Assembly (NCBI RefSeq): GCF_003144195.1
Contig: NW_020290012.1
Span: 186,001 to 250,000, forward strand
Source: Ceraceosorus guamensis
Lineage: Eukaryota; Basidiomycota; Exobasidiomycetes; Ceraceosorales; Ceraceosoraceae
Length of the DNA stretch: 64,000 nt
Direction: 5' to 3'
The notes under the pieces are model-generated. The model did no database searches. It saw only the letters and a program-made list of their open reading frames with translations, and was not told the DNA's origin. Below, piece by piece: positions 39,599 to 50,266 of this stretch. Position 1 is the stretch's first letter. The number at the start of each line of letters is the position of its first letter. The translations under genes and the position numbers were made by a program.

Positions 39599-41292
39599 CT
39601 AAGCGTGCTCCCCGTTCTCATCCTGGCCGTTCTGCTGCGCTTGCTCTTGAGCTTTGCGACTTTGGTCTTGCTCTCGTCGTTCGCGCTTGTGACGATTACG
39701 CGATTGCCTGTTCAACCTTTCAATATCGTACGACTTGAGCTGACGCTGGAAATCGGCGAAAGCTCTTTCACTATGCCTTGGCCAATCGAAGGGCGCCGCG
39801 TCCGAAGCTTTGTGCGTCACGAAGTCCTCGAACTTGGGCCTTTGCAGCGGCTCTTCTTGAGAGGGACGACCTGCTGCACCAACGGGCACTGTCACAACAG
39901 CAGGTGCTGCGGTTGCGGTCCCCGATGTACTAGATGCTGGCTGAGTTCTCGCAGGATCGCCACTCAGCTCTGCATCCTGGTCGTGGGAAAGGGAAGACGC
40001 AGTGCCTGAACTCATGGCAAGCCTATTCAGGCCCAGATGATTTCTAAGAACCCCTTTGGCTTTGGCTGCAGGGACGTATGGTGAGGAGGATGAAAGAGCG
40101 AAGGCTCGCTTTGACCTCTTCTCGGAGAGGACGGACAGATACGTAGCTGAAAATCGGATCGCAGTGAAGTAGGGTCAGAAAATTTCACACAGAGGTCCGC
40201 GTCACCGGAATGAGGCGGCAACAGCTTCCTGCTTCCCCTCGCATCCTATCAGCCCGCGTGCATCACTACTGTGCAGGATAGCTGGTGTACTCACCTGCCA
40301 CAAGAGCGGCACTGATTTCGAAGCGATCAAATGCGGAGCGCTTTCCGAAGCCGCGTTTAGCATTCATTCTAGCAAGTCGCTCGACGCTTGCCTGGGTCGG
40401 ATCCGATCGTGTACGTGGCTCGTCTTTTCGCTTGCTCTTCGCACTTTTGCGCTTTGGAGCGTCGACATCGTCCGAAGCATCCGAAGCAGAGGCACTGCTC
40501 TCTCGCGACCGTAAAGGGCTTTTCCCCTTCCGACGCTTGTTGGGGCGCGGCTGTGATCGCGAGCCATCCACAGCATCGTCGGCAGAGGAGTCAAGACCTG
40601 AGCCAGCATCTCCGTCTGCACCATCCGATACCTCAACACCGTGGTCGAAAGCCTTGGAGCCTCCACGGCGGGGCGCGCGTCGGCTGGTACGTCGCGGGCT
40701 GCGGTCCACCTCTTCACCGGATGTCTCCGGGTCAAATTCGGAATTGGCAACGCTTTCGGACAATTCCTCCTCCTCTGAGTCGTCGTCTCCCTCTGTGGTG
40801 TCCTGGTCGCTGTGTGCGGGGTCATAATGCATGCCCCAGCTCTCTGCATCGCCTATCCAGCGACCTTCAGGCCCGCCCCGTCTGCTCTTGAGCCGCCTCT
40901 TCTTTGCACCATTTTCGGTGACGTCGCGATGATCCGATACTATGGTGGGTGCATGTGGTAAATGAGACCGAGCAGAGTAGTATGCTGTCGCTTGCGAAGT
41001 GACTATCGAGACCAGTGCCTAGCATATGCGAGCGAATACAGTGTCAAGGGGGGTCTCTTTGCGTGAGCTCGGACTGGGTACATCCAGGGTGCTTGGCAAT
41101 GCTGAATGAACTCGAAAGTAACCACTTACTCACCGGATGAGGTAGGCGCGATGGGCGAACGACAGAGTGAGAGCTAGGCAGCGCCTGCGACGAAGCACGC
41201 TGCTCCTCGCCGACAAGCTGCGGCGTCGGATGTCGTTCCGTAGAGTGTGCAGATGCTGAGCTAGTGGATCGCCCACTCGACTCCGAGTTCAT
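39599..41292 (-). CDS. Disordered, highly charged protein of unknown function
   Basis: Three exons (41292-41134, 41018-40295, 40146-39599) join in frame to give 476 residues. The protein starts MNSESSGRSTSSAS. It has several basic, nuclear-localisation-like clusters (KKRRLKSRRGG, NKRRKGKS, KRKSAKSKRKD) next to acidic serine-rich tracts (DDDSEEEELSES). A more ordered part follows (RMNAKRGFGKRSAFDRFEIS), then FEDFVTHKASDAAPFDWPRH and a C-terminal helix ending in a Gln/Glu/Arg-rich tail (KRERREQDQSRKAQEQAQQN). I recognise no domain. Composition suggests a nuclear, possibly chromatin or RNA-related protein. The exon 2 acceptor directly follows a TAG, and the frame through three exons is the main support. 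Confidence 0.72.
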
Positions 41293-41581
41293 TGCTGCAA
41301 GAAGCGCTTGCTCTGGGCGTGAAGGTAGATGTGAGCCACAGGCCTTTGATGATCGAGTTTCAATTCGCGCTCGAAGCGAGGCACAGACAGGGTTGAGAAG
41401 GCACCTGCGCCTGGCCTGTCCGACGCTTCGCACAGACCCTCCGTCGGCACGCCACTTGAGCCACTGGGATGTAGTCACAAAGGCTCCCGTCTACCCTCTT
41501 GCCTTGCATCGGAGCCGCGGGGCCTTGCCATCCAAAGCTTGAATCTTTGAAAATCTCAGCCCGGCCATTTGATATGGTGGG

Positions 41582-42002
41582 ATTCCAACTCACGACTGCT
41601 GCGGAGTCCAACACGGAACTCACCTTCTCAAAACTTGAGATTCCGAATCTTGAATTAATCCTTGATTGCATGCAAGATCAGGATATGGAGCGGGCGTACA
41701 AATTACAATCTTGAAAGGTGAACAATCACAATCTTGCCTGTTGTTGTGATTTGAGATGACCCTTTCACGCACGACGAATTTCAAGATTTTCAAAGCAATT
41801 AACAACCAGAATCTTGAATCAGAATCAAAGTCAAAAAGTCAAGAGTCCAAGAACTCGAGCCGGCTATCACGTGGATGTCAGTCACGTGAGCAGACACACG
41901 TGATCTGACTTTGACTGAAGACTTGCCCACGCAACACTCTTGACTCTTGACTTAAGCTCACCAACACCCACCACTCAAAGACTCTTGACTCTTGACTCAC
42001 AC
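41582..42002. repeat. Cluster of short AATCTTGA / GACTCTTGACT repeats
   Basis: At least eight copies of AATCTTGA, CTTGATT or their reverse forms, in both orientations, grading into GACTCTTGACTCTTGACTC near 41978-41997. This is a variant of the window-wide motif with CTT in place of CGT. Confidence 0.65.
41868..41902. promoter_or_regulatory. Three clustered CACGTG E-boxes
   Basis: CACGTG palindromes occur at 41868-41873, 41883-41888 and 41897-41902. CACGTG is the site of bHLH factors such as Cbf1 or USF types. The cluster lies about 580 bases upstream of the start at 41292 and inside the AATCTTGA repeat cluster. Regulatory function is inferred. Confidence 0.45.
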
Positions 42003-42183
42003 GCAACAGCGCGAGGTGAGACTAGCAAGCTGTGCAGAGATGAATTGTGGGCTACAAAATGAAGACGTGAAGCGCAGTAGTAAAAATGTTGCGGATGGCA
42101 TGGGAGGCTGCGTGTCGGCCCTGGTGACGTGACTTTGAACAGGTTGCGGATCAAGAATAGGTAACTTGAGAGGGAGACGTCTT

Positions 42184-43709
42184 CTAGCCATCATTCTGTG
42201 TGCTCCTCCGTTGGCTCAGAGGCGGAAGTGTGCGCGAAAAAGGTTGCTCTTGCTCATAGTGCGCTGGTATACTCGGCAAGTGCGGGGGCGGAGTGACTGG
42301 CAGGTGTGACGCTATGGGAGTCGTAGCTGCACGAGGCCCAGACTGACTCGGAATAGGCAACTCGAAGCCTTCCATCATGACGCTGCTCGGTGCCACAGGT
42401 ACCTGGGGCATCTCGGGGCAGGCGACGCCCTTGCGAGCTAAATCACGCCTCAAGTCCTCGGCATACTCCTGCAGCCGACCCACGTAATGACACAATTCGT
42501 TGAGGTAATCGCTGCGATGCTCGAGCGTTCGCATGCGCGCATCCCTTCTCTCTCTGAAAGCTCTCTGCGCTTTTCGATTTTGCGCAGCTCGTCGGGAGGA
42601 CAAGAGCTCCCTTTGGACGGCTGTGCTGTTTGCCGACGAAGGCTCGCCCACATCGCCATACTCGTCGTAGCTAGGATCTTCGACAGCGCTTGAGAGAGTC
42701 ATCGCGGCGTCTCGAGGCAGGCCAGAGACGCTGCGCTCGCCGTCTGAGGCAGTGATCGGGATGGGCAAGAGTCAGCCTCGCTGTTGGTCTGGAACGCTCG
42801 GAGAAGCGCTCCGCCTTTGCGTGTGCAAGCAGATGTGTCCGCTTCTGAATCGGGGGGCATCACCAGTCCCGGCTCACCAACACTCCGACACTCACCGTGC
42901 CTCGATGCCCCGGCTTCATCGAAGGGAGCGCTGAGCGAATAAGGTACTCGAAGGCCCGTTCCGTCAGATGAGCGATGGAATTGCGATTGGTGGCTATCTC
43001 TAGACCCATCAATGGTCACTCTCCTTTGCTTTGCCGGTAGGAGAGATGTGGACTCAGCCAGCATGTCTCTGCTAGAGCTGCCCGAAATGTCGCTTCGCCT
43101 CCGGTTGTTGCCGCTGTCTGTGCTATTTGGGTCTGGTGCTGGATACGCGACTCCTGATGGGCCGCTGCGCTCGCTCGGTGAGTATGGCGGGCGGTGGATG
43201 AAGCTCGGCAGCTGGTGCGGATAGGGCTGCAGTCTCGCGAAGCCTGGCTGAGCAAAGGATGTGGAAGAGGTCCAAATCGGTCGATCTGGCGAGCCAAAGC
43301 CGCTAGACCTTCCTGGCGGCCCCGGCCCTTGGCTTTGGAAGTGCTCGAAGCGCGAATAAGGACCAGGTATCGGCGGATTGATGGTGGCATAAGCAACATT
43401 CTCGACCTTGGCACTAGCACTACTACCAACTCCGCTTCCATCCGCACCACCCTCGGGGCCGCTGGCACCTCGTGAAAGTACTGGGACATTCTTTTTGCGT
43501 CTGGATGGTGAAGCTTCGCGTGCACTAGACTCTCGTTGCATGCTTTCTCTCGGCGCGAGAGCGGGCTGAAAGTAGGGGTTGGAAGTCTTTCTTTCCAAAG
43601 TGTGCACTCGTTGATTTCGTTCCTCTTTCAGCGATCTTGGCGGGAAGAGAATGGGTGGTAATGACGGTCTACGACTGCTACGACCTCCTTCCTCTGGCCG
43701 CTCGCTCAT
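42184..43709 (-). CDS. bZIP transcription factor, Yap/Pap1-like basic region
   Basis: Two exons (43709-42896 and 42743-42184) give 457 residues. The first 300 are Ser/Pro/Arg-rich and disordered. The basic region at about 321-338 reads SRRAAQNRKAQRAFRERRDA; its Asn-x-x-Ala-Gln-x-x-Phe-Arg pattern is that of the fungal Yap1/Pap1 group. A leucine zipper follows with leucines or hydrophobic residues at heptad spacing (LEHRSDYLNELCHYVGRLQE). A Pro-rich tail follows. The intron (42895-42744) has a good branch point and a cag acceptor; alternative acceptors bring a stop in frame. No cysteine-rich redox domain like that of Yap1 is visible, so stress sensing of that kind is not supported. The start MSERPEEGG is the first ATG of the frame. 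Confidence 0.9.
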
Positions 43710-46700
43710 AATTTGCACGTTGATGAGTAAGAATAGCAGAGAGGCGAAGCCGGTTTTCGTGAAGGTCTCGAGCCAAGGCGTGAGCTGCGAAGTCAAGGTG
43801 AAGCGTATGGCCCTTGACTACGGCAGCAAGGCTTGCTCTCGGAGATACGCAATGATGTCTCGAGAGACGTGCGGGGTGATGGTAGATAGAGCAGTTTGTA
43901 CACAGGAAAGTGATTGACAAGACGCGTCTAGACGTGTGAGCGCTCTGCCTCTGCTGTTGTTCTATTGTGCGTTCCCAGCCTACCGCTCTCCTCTCGCAAT
44001 CGGCATGCGGGAGTCCCAAAGTATCTTCGCTGCATGCGATTGTGCTGGGGCACAATTTGTCCGACTCAATGAGCTCTAAGGCACAAGGGAGCGTTGTATT
44101 GAGAAAGCCTTAGCGTGCTTACATACGGCGGGAGCCGCGTTGCGTGAACTGGAGATGTGCTGTAAGCTGTACTGTACACTGTATGTAGTAGCAGCACGGA
44201 CGGGACCTACGGTGATTTGTCCGCTTGTGCTGGTGTGGTACACGATCGCTTGGCGCATCGAAAGTCTGCGAGCCTCCCAAGGCTTCCACGGTTGCAGCAG
44301 GGCAAGAGACCTGGGAAGCGAGCCTCGGATCTTGGGCAGAAGAGGTGCGGATCAGAAGGTTCCGAATGCCCGGCAATCCTGCTGCTGCAATGGTAAGCGA
44401 AGTGTGAAGAGCTAATCGCAGCAAAGCCTTGAAAGAAGTACGGACGTGGGCACCTGCACAAATGCCGAAGACTGACGACCATGCAGATCGAGCTTTTATT
44501 GGCGTGCAGCACGTCGACGAGATGCGGATGCGTTCCAACGTCTTGAGGACGAGCATCAAACGCGAACCGCGCCGAAGCGCACCGATTGACAAGGGTTCAC
44601 CTGCAGTCGTGAGTCAAGTAATGAGTCGGGCGACTTCTCCGATCCCACGGATAAGCGAACACGTTGTCGGAGAGGAAATACAGGGAGATGTACGTACACC
44701 AGCTACCCCACTACTGCTGCTAGTGTTTTATCAGAAGTGGCGGAGCACGGCCGATCATCGGCTCCGGTAAGGTATATTGCCACTCTGCGCCAGAATCGAC
44801 GATGTCCCGCAAATGTTAAGGACTGGCTGCGCTAGAGCGCTACGCCAGCATCTGTGCGTTTGCTATACCGCGGATGCGGTAGGGGGTAGGCAGGCCAGGC
44901 AGAAGGCAGGGCAAAGGTTCGCTGCGGTGCACACTAGAGTCCCATATGTGATGCGCACGCAGCAGTGGTGAAGCCGCAAAGTTGGGGCTTTAGCAAGAGC
45001 AAAGGATGGGGCGCCTAGCTGAGACTATCTGCTTTCTGTGTGTCGACGCGCAGTGATCCGATTGTTGCTGCTGCAAAGCCTTGGGAGCCCCCGAATCCGC
45101 CCAAAGCGCTAACAAAAGGTTCTACAGCAGTCAAAAGTCACAAGTCTGCTGATGTGTGCGCGATACCGGAACAAGACTCACAGACTGCAAGCGATGCAGT
45201 CAGTCCATATCTAGCCAAGCCTCGCTTGCCGGCAAGCAGCAAGGATCGCGACCAGTCGCAGAGGCGAGAGACAGAAGAGAATGCAACAAATTTTGCTGCG
45301 ATCCACAAGCTAGGCGAGATGCACGTCGCAGCTTGACACAACAGTCTTGATTAGCGTCGCGCGCGCGACGCACCTTAGCCTGGAGAGAGAGTCGGCGAAT
45401 GCCGCGTCAAGGGGGAGGGAGACATTCACGCCACGCTCATCACCAGCGAGGTTCTGTTCGACGCTGTCGAGACTGCAGTACGACAAATCTCAACAGAACT
45501 ACGGGAGCTTCGAAAGCTGCGTACGGCGCGCTGCACATAGCTGCTGCTGCCCGTAGTGAGACACTGAATGATATTTAAAGCTCGCCTCGGAGGCTTCATC
45601 GCTGGGAGGCATGTCTCGCGTCTCCGCCGCGCGATGATGATGCCTCGACAATCGAGTAGGACTGACTCATGATTGACTCTTTACTGGCGGGAGCTCTTTC
45701 TCGAGGATCGACAAAAGAGCAGACAGAAGCAGTCGAGAAGCGCTGCCGCATGCTCGACGTGGAAGATCCCGATTCACCGCAAGTGCCCACACGGCCCAGA
45801 CAAGCTCGTCTCAGATCCTATCTGAATCCAGAAGGGTCAATGACGAATCAGGGCTGGATGCCATTCGTGATTCACGATCATATATGTCTCTTGGCGCACA
45901 TTCGTTTCATCACGAAGACATAGCAGCCTGCTACTCTTCTACTGCCGTCTCCGCAAACCCGCTGCATTCCTTCATTTTCCCGCAATCAAAATCAGGCCGC
46001 AGACGAGCGCCTGCAGCGAGCAACGCATTGCAGTCACAGTCTTGATCGAGGATGGTGGTCAAGTCATGCAGGATCCGGTGCAGCGCGCATGCAGGTTGGA
46101 TCCTGAGTACGTGTTCGTGCATATTACCGGTATAGGGTAAACAGGGTAAACATGTATCCTCACGCCCATCAGACTCACGAGTCACGACTGTAGCGCCTCT
46201 CGTGTCGGAGCGGGAAGGTGTGCTGCATGACTCACGACAGCTGTGGCTGAACCGAGCCGATCTCCGCGACAGCTGCGCAGGAGTGCGCCTCGCGCGACAT
46301 CGCGCATGAAGTGCACCCCATTCAATTGCTTTCGGGGGTCCCTTGATCGCCCGCAGAAGACTTGCGGGATTGATGCGGCTGGCGGGAAGCGATAATCAAG
46401 CCTCGATGAGGCCTTGCCTCGCCTGCCTCCGTGCAGTCGCGAGCAGACAGTGAATCCTTTTCCTGGCGCAGGTCTTCGGAAGTTCTGGACGAGCGAGAAG
46501 GAGCTGCGTGCGCGCTGCGAGCGTCTCTGCATCTCCGTACCACTGCGCTCAAGTCGTGCGCATCTTCTTCCAGCGTATGGTCACAATCACGAATTCGATC
46601 TAAGCAGACTAGTCCTAGCGGGGTGGAAACTTCCTTCTACAGCTTTTGACTGCTGCTGCAGGAGGTGCAGTATGCAGCAGCGTGGTCCGAGCGGTGAAGC

Positions 46701-48524
46701 ATCAAGGGTGCCGCGGATACGCGTAAGCCGAACTCCCTTGCGCACTAACGCGCGGTGGCCTCTCCACTCTTGACACTCTCTCACACATCATTGGGCCTAG
46801 ACCCAAACTCCGCACTTAGCGCATTCTTGCAAATGGGAACGCCGTCCCCGCGAGCGGACTTGACTGGTATACAGTATGTACAGAGAGCTTTGCCTGGCGG
46901 CACTGATTCCAACGCTCGCAGCTGATCGGATTCGACTACGGCTCGACACAGAACTGGCAGAGAAGAGCGAGCTTACGGCACCGGCATGCATGGGTGGAAA
47001 TCACTCACATACGGAGCGGGAAAGGCCGTGCACGGAAGGAGTCACCAGCAGCAGGTGCCCTACATAATCGGTACGGTATTTTCTTGCCAGCCTCGCAGAG
47101 AGTCAAGTGGAGAGCTTTTGTCGTGCAAGCACACGCTCTTTGAAGAAGGCAAAAACGGGAAGTTGTTGTACGCTCAAGCGGAACAAGACAGCTTCGTCGC
47201 GTGAGGAGACGCAACACCCTCTACCCACGTACAGTCAGTCACTCATACCCCATCATGCAATGACACCCTGTGGGCGTGAACGCTAAAGAGCACAAATTTG
47301 AGAGCATGTTCCGAATGAGACGCCTTGAGCGCTAATGACTCAGCACAGAGGTGTCTCGGCACCAACGCCGGAACCAAATGATAGGGCATTGTGTGCCATA
47401 CGATCAAGCATCAACACTGATAACAAGCAGTAGCAGTGTGAGTAGTTCGCATAGTACAACAGCAGTAGTCACAGTCGTGAGTGTGAGTGACAGGTGTCGC
47501 ACTGACCCAATTTTGCCACACCCACAAGCGTTGATATAGACCGCAGCTGCTCCGCGGAAGGTCTCTACTCGGATAGGCCTCCACACGATCAATTTCACAC
47601 CCATGCAGTCACCAATAAGTGCTCCACAATTGCGGAGTCGCTCACCCCTGGGCTGCTCGTCTCAGCTACAGTGTATTTATAAGAGCGCAATGATACACAC
47701 TGAGCGGCGTCTCGCGAGTAGGACGCGATACGACGATGCGCAATGGCTTTGCGGAGCCGCGAACGATAAGTACGTAACTCCGCGCGACATTTTAATTTTT
47801 AGCATATGCACGTCGGTGTTAGGTCCCCACGCACGTCCTGCATGGCGCTGTCGAAGCATTCTCAACGATTCGCCGCTTCAAGGCAGCGCGCGCTATATCT
47901 CATCATTACGAATCAGGGCCCGGGCAAATGGGCCGCACAGGGCTCATCTGGTACGCGCGAGGCCGTACTCCTCAGCAGCGTGGCTGGATCGCCTGCTGTC
48001 ATGTTGCAATCGATCATCAGTCGAGGAGGCTAGCACGGCTATGCCTTTCATATCATTCCTCGAGCTGTTCTATCCTCAGTGACTGTCGTGCCAAGCCAAT
48101 CTATGCCGGTCGAAGGCGCCGACGCATATACGTTCGCGAGCGCACTGTCAGCAGTTCATGCTAAGTGCCCATCCGCCCCGCCTCCGATCGCCATTCACAC
48201 GTACGCGCCGTCGTCGCACAGGTCACTGGCAAATTTCTCACGTCCAAGCGACCACTCTCAGGGCCAGCTGCCTAGACATTCGTGATTGAGACTCGTGGCC
48301 TGTGTCGTCACTCAACCGCCACGACGCGACCTCGCGCATCCGACAGGTACAGCGTCACAGGAGATTGAGTCCCGACTCACGGCTGTTTGCTCGCTCTGGT
48401 CCTGTCACTCGCGACTTTTGCCTGTCTCAGCCGCGTCGCCCCAGTGAAACCGGCAAAATGGGCTTGATCGGTAGCTGACCCACTGCGCTCTCACGCATCA
48501 GCAGTGCTCGCGGAAGAGGTGGTC
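43710..48524. other. Gene-poor island, part 2 (4.8 kb)
   Basis: No gene is supported. It holds scattered dispersed motifs (45863-45879, near 46163-46187, 46575-46585, 48280-48295). Short open frames exist (for example 45055-45336, starting after a possible acceptor and containing AAAKPWEPPNPPK), but none has a confirmed start, size and family match. Confidence 0.5.
45863..45879. repeat. Dispersed motif ATTCGTGATTCACGATC
   Basis: An inverted arrangement: ATTCGTGA followed at once by TTCACGAT. Confidence 0.6.
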
Positions 48525-50096
48525 ATGCAGGAAGTCTGTGGGTGTCAGGTTTCAAATTTTGAAGGTCGACGAAGGACCTCTGCGACTCGCCAGAGTCAAT
48601 TGCGGAGAAGCTCTCGCGCACTCTCTGCGGACCCGCTATCCGCACTTCGGGAAGCAATGGCGCCTTCAAGCCGCCATGCAGAGCAATCGGGAGACTTCGA
48701 ACGAGTGGATGGCCGCACGCTTCCCAAAGCGCATCAGTGGCCTCCACGAAGACCGGCACCCATATTCGTGAGGGCCACGGCGCTGACTCGCCGGGTGGAT
48801 GAGCAAGAGGAGGCAAAGAGGCGAGAGTTGGAGAGAGAATTGCTGGTGCAGGAGGATGCTCGCACCTTGGACAGCCTTCTCGGACCTCCACCTGACTTTG
48901 AAGCCAGTCAGACAGTGGAGACCTCTGTCGTTGGCCAGGAGTCCACCACAGCAGGGTCGAGTCAATCCATGGCCAGCTTGTATGCGCAAATCGCTGCTGA
49001 TGCAGCGGCTACTACAACGCAAACGGAGACCAGCGGCTCAAAGCTCGGGCCGTCGGCCTCGAGCGTCTGGGGTCATCATGCTCGTAAGGGCACAGACTTC
49101 CCTTCAACTTCGCGCCGCGCCACTGATGCTCGGCGGCAGCGTAAAAGAGCACAGCCAGAAGCAAAGTCACCGAGAAGCGATTGGTTCATTTCCCGCTTCA
49201 CCAACGCCTCACAACCCACGAAGGCTCAGCAGATCGGTGCTGACGCAGAGGTGGTAGCCAGCTGGCATTGCGCTTCGTGCGGCGTGACGCTACCCAACAC
49301 GTCTCCGAGCGGAATTCACGCCCATCTAGGAAGCATTGCACACCAGCTCTCGTTGTCGGCCGAGCCTGCTGCTCCGTCAATACGAGGCAGTGCAGCCGCC
49401 CTCGCGTCGTGGGAGAAAGTTTCGAGAGAGCCATGGATACAGCAGAACTTGAATGACGAACTCGAACTGCAGAGGCAAAACAGGGGCTGGTCTGCTCTAG
49501 AAAGAATGGGATGGAGGCCAGGCATGGGCTTGGGAAGGAAGGAGTGGGAATTGGTGGGCGCTCAACAGGATCAGTCCGACGATGCGGAGGCTTCGGCGCC
49601 ACCGGGATCGCCATCACTGGCACAGCCGCCAGTGACCGCAGAGCCGCCTACGGGCGCAGGAAATGCGGTATGGAGAGACTGGCAGGATCCGCCTTCTCCC
49701 TCGCGACGCGGTCCGACCTCGCTCGCAGCAGCGCAGCAAGGACGATCAGCACACTTGGCGCATTCGACGCCTGCGGGTCCTTCCACTCAGTCCGATCCCG
49801 CCATCCAAGATCGCGCAAGACGAGTGCCAGTCATTCCGATTCAGAGACCAGACCGACGCGGCATTGGCAAGCCTCTGCCGCTGATGAAAGCAGCACACCG
49901 CAAGTCATCAAATCTGACGCCTTTACGCCACGCAGAGCTGGTTCGCCAAGGTAGAAGGTACGACCCGCGTACGCGCAGCGACCATGGCTCGGCTCCGCAG
50001 TCACAGCCGTCAACATCGTTGACAAAGAAGGAGCGAGTGAAACGTCAGCAGCGCGACTCTGACAGATTGGCCGCGTTTCGCGACGCTTTGCGTTGA
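48525..50096 (+). CDS. Zinc-finger and G-patch domain protein
   Basis: A single exon of 523 residues from the ATG at 48525; an internal ATG at 48657 (MAPSSRHAEQ) is an alternative and perhaps better start. Near residue 245 a C2H2-type finger of the U1/matrin style is visible: WHCASCGVTL then HAHLGSIAH. A G-patch follows at about residues 320-337 (RGWSALERMGWRPGMGLG), interrupted by a Ser/Pro-rich insert, with the family's ending RVPVIPIQRPDRRGIG further on. G-patch proteins typically activate DEAH-box RNA helicases in splicing or ribosome synthesis. A coiled Glu/Arg helix (EEAKRRELERELLVQED) precedes these domains. The zinc finger plus G-patch points to nuclear RNA processing, but the exact helicase partner cannot be named. 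Confidence 0.85.
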   Translation: MQEVCGCQVSNFEGRRRTSATRQSQLRRSSRALSADPLSALREAMAPSSRHAEQSGDFERVDGRTLPKAHQWPPRRPAPIFVRATALTRRVDEQEEAKRRELERELLVQEDARTLDSLLGPPPDFEASQTVETSVVGQESTTAGSSQSMASLYAQIAADAAATTTQTETSGSKLGPSASSVWGHHARKGTDFPSTSRRATDARRQRKRAQPEAKSPRSDWFISRFTNASQPTKAQQIGADAEVVASWHCASCGVTLPNTSPSGIHAHLGSIAHQLSLSAEPAAPSIRGSAAALASWEKVSREPWIQQNLNDELELQRQNRGWSALERMGWRPGMGLGRKEWELVGAQQDQSDDAEASAPPGSPSLAQPPVTAEPPTGAGNAVWRDWQDPPSPSRRGPTSLAAAQQGRSAHLAHSTPAGPSTQSDPAIQDRARRVPVIPIQRPDRRGIGKPLPLMKAAHRKSSNLTPLRHAELVRQGRRYDPRTRSDHGSAPQSQPSTSLTKKERVKRQQRDSDRLAAFRDALR

Positions 50097-50266
50097 GCTC
50101 GCATCTGACTCGATGATCTCGCAGAAGTCACCTATACCCTGTCTCGAGCCGGCGCTGTCAGGCTGCTCCACCAGCTACAATGTTTTCGCGACTACGTGGC
50201 AGCACAATTCTCGAGATCACCTGCCATCTCAAAAGCGATAAATATGAGCATTACTTGGCGCACGGT

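Larger units (their letters stand above)
41293..42183. other. Intergenic region with motif cluster and E-boxes
   Basis: This is the promoter region of the 476-residue protein gene and the 3' side of the bZIP gene. It contains a dense AATCTTGA/TCAAGATT cluster (about 41582-42002) and three CACGTG boxes, listed separately. Confidence 0.55.

Noticed and set aside
40285-40891. Long plus-strand frames opposite the 476-residue protein gene
   Set aside because: They are shadows of the Ser/Asp/Arg-rich exon on the minus strand.
42700-42768. Separate small bZIP gene starting near 42768
   Set aside because: The codon at 42768 is TTG. The frame joins the upstream exon through the intron 42895-42744, giving one gene.
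45040-45336. Frame containing AAAKPWEPPNPPK, reminiscent of the N-terminus of peroxin 13
   Set aside because: No ATG, no SH3 or membrane segments nearby, and the likeness is about seven residues. It could be a decayed or chance sequence.
47603-48082. 159-codon plus-strand frame
   Set aside because: Low-complexity, Arg/Ser-rich, overlapping equally long frames; no splice or family support.
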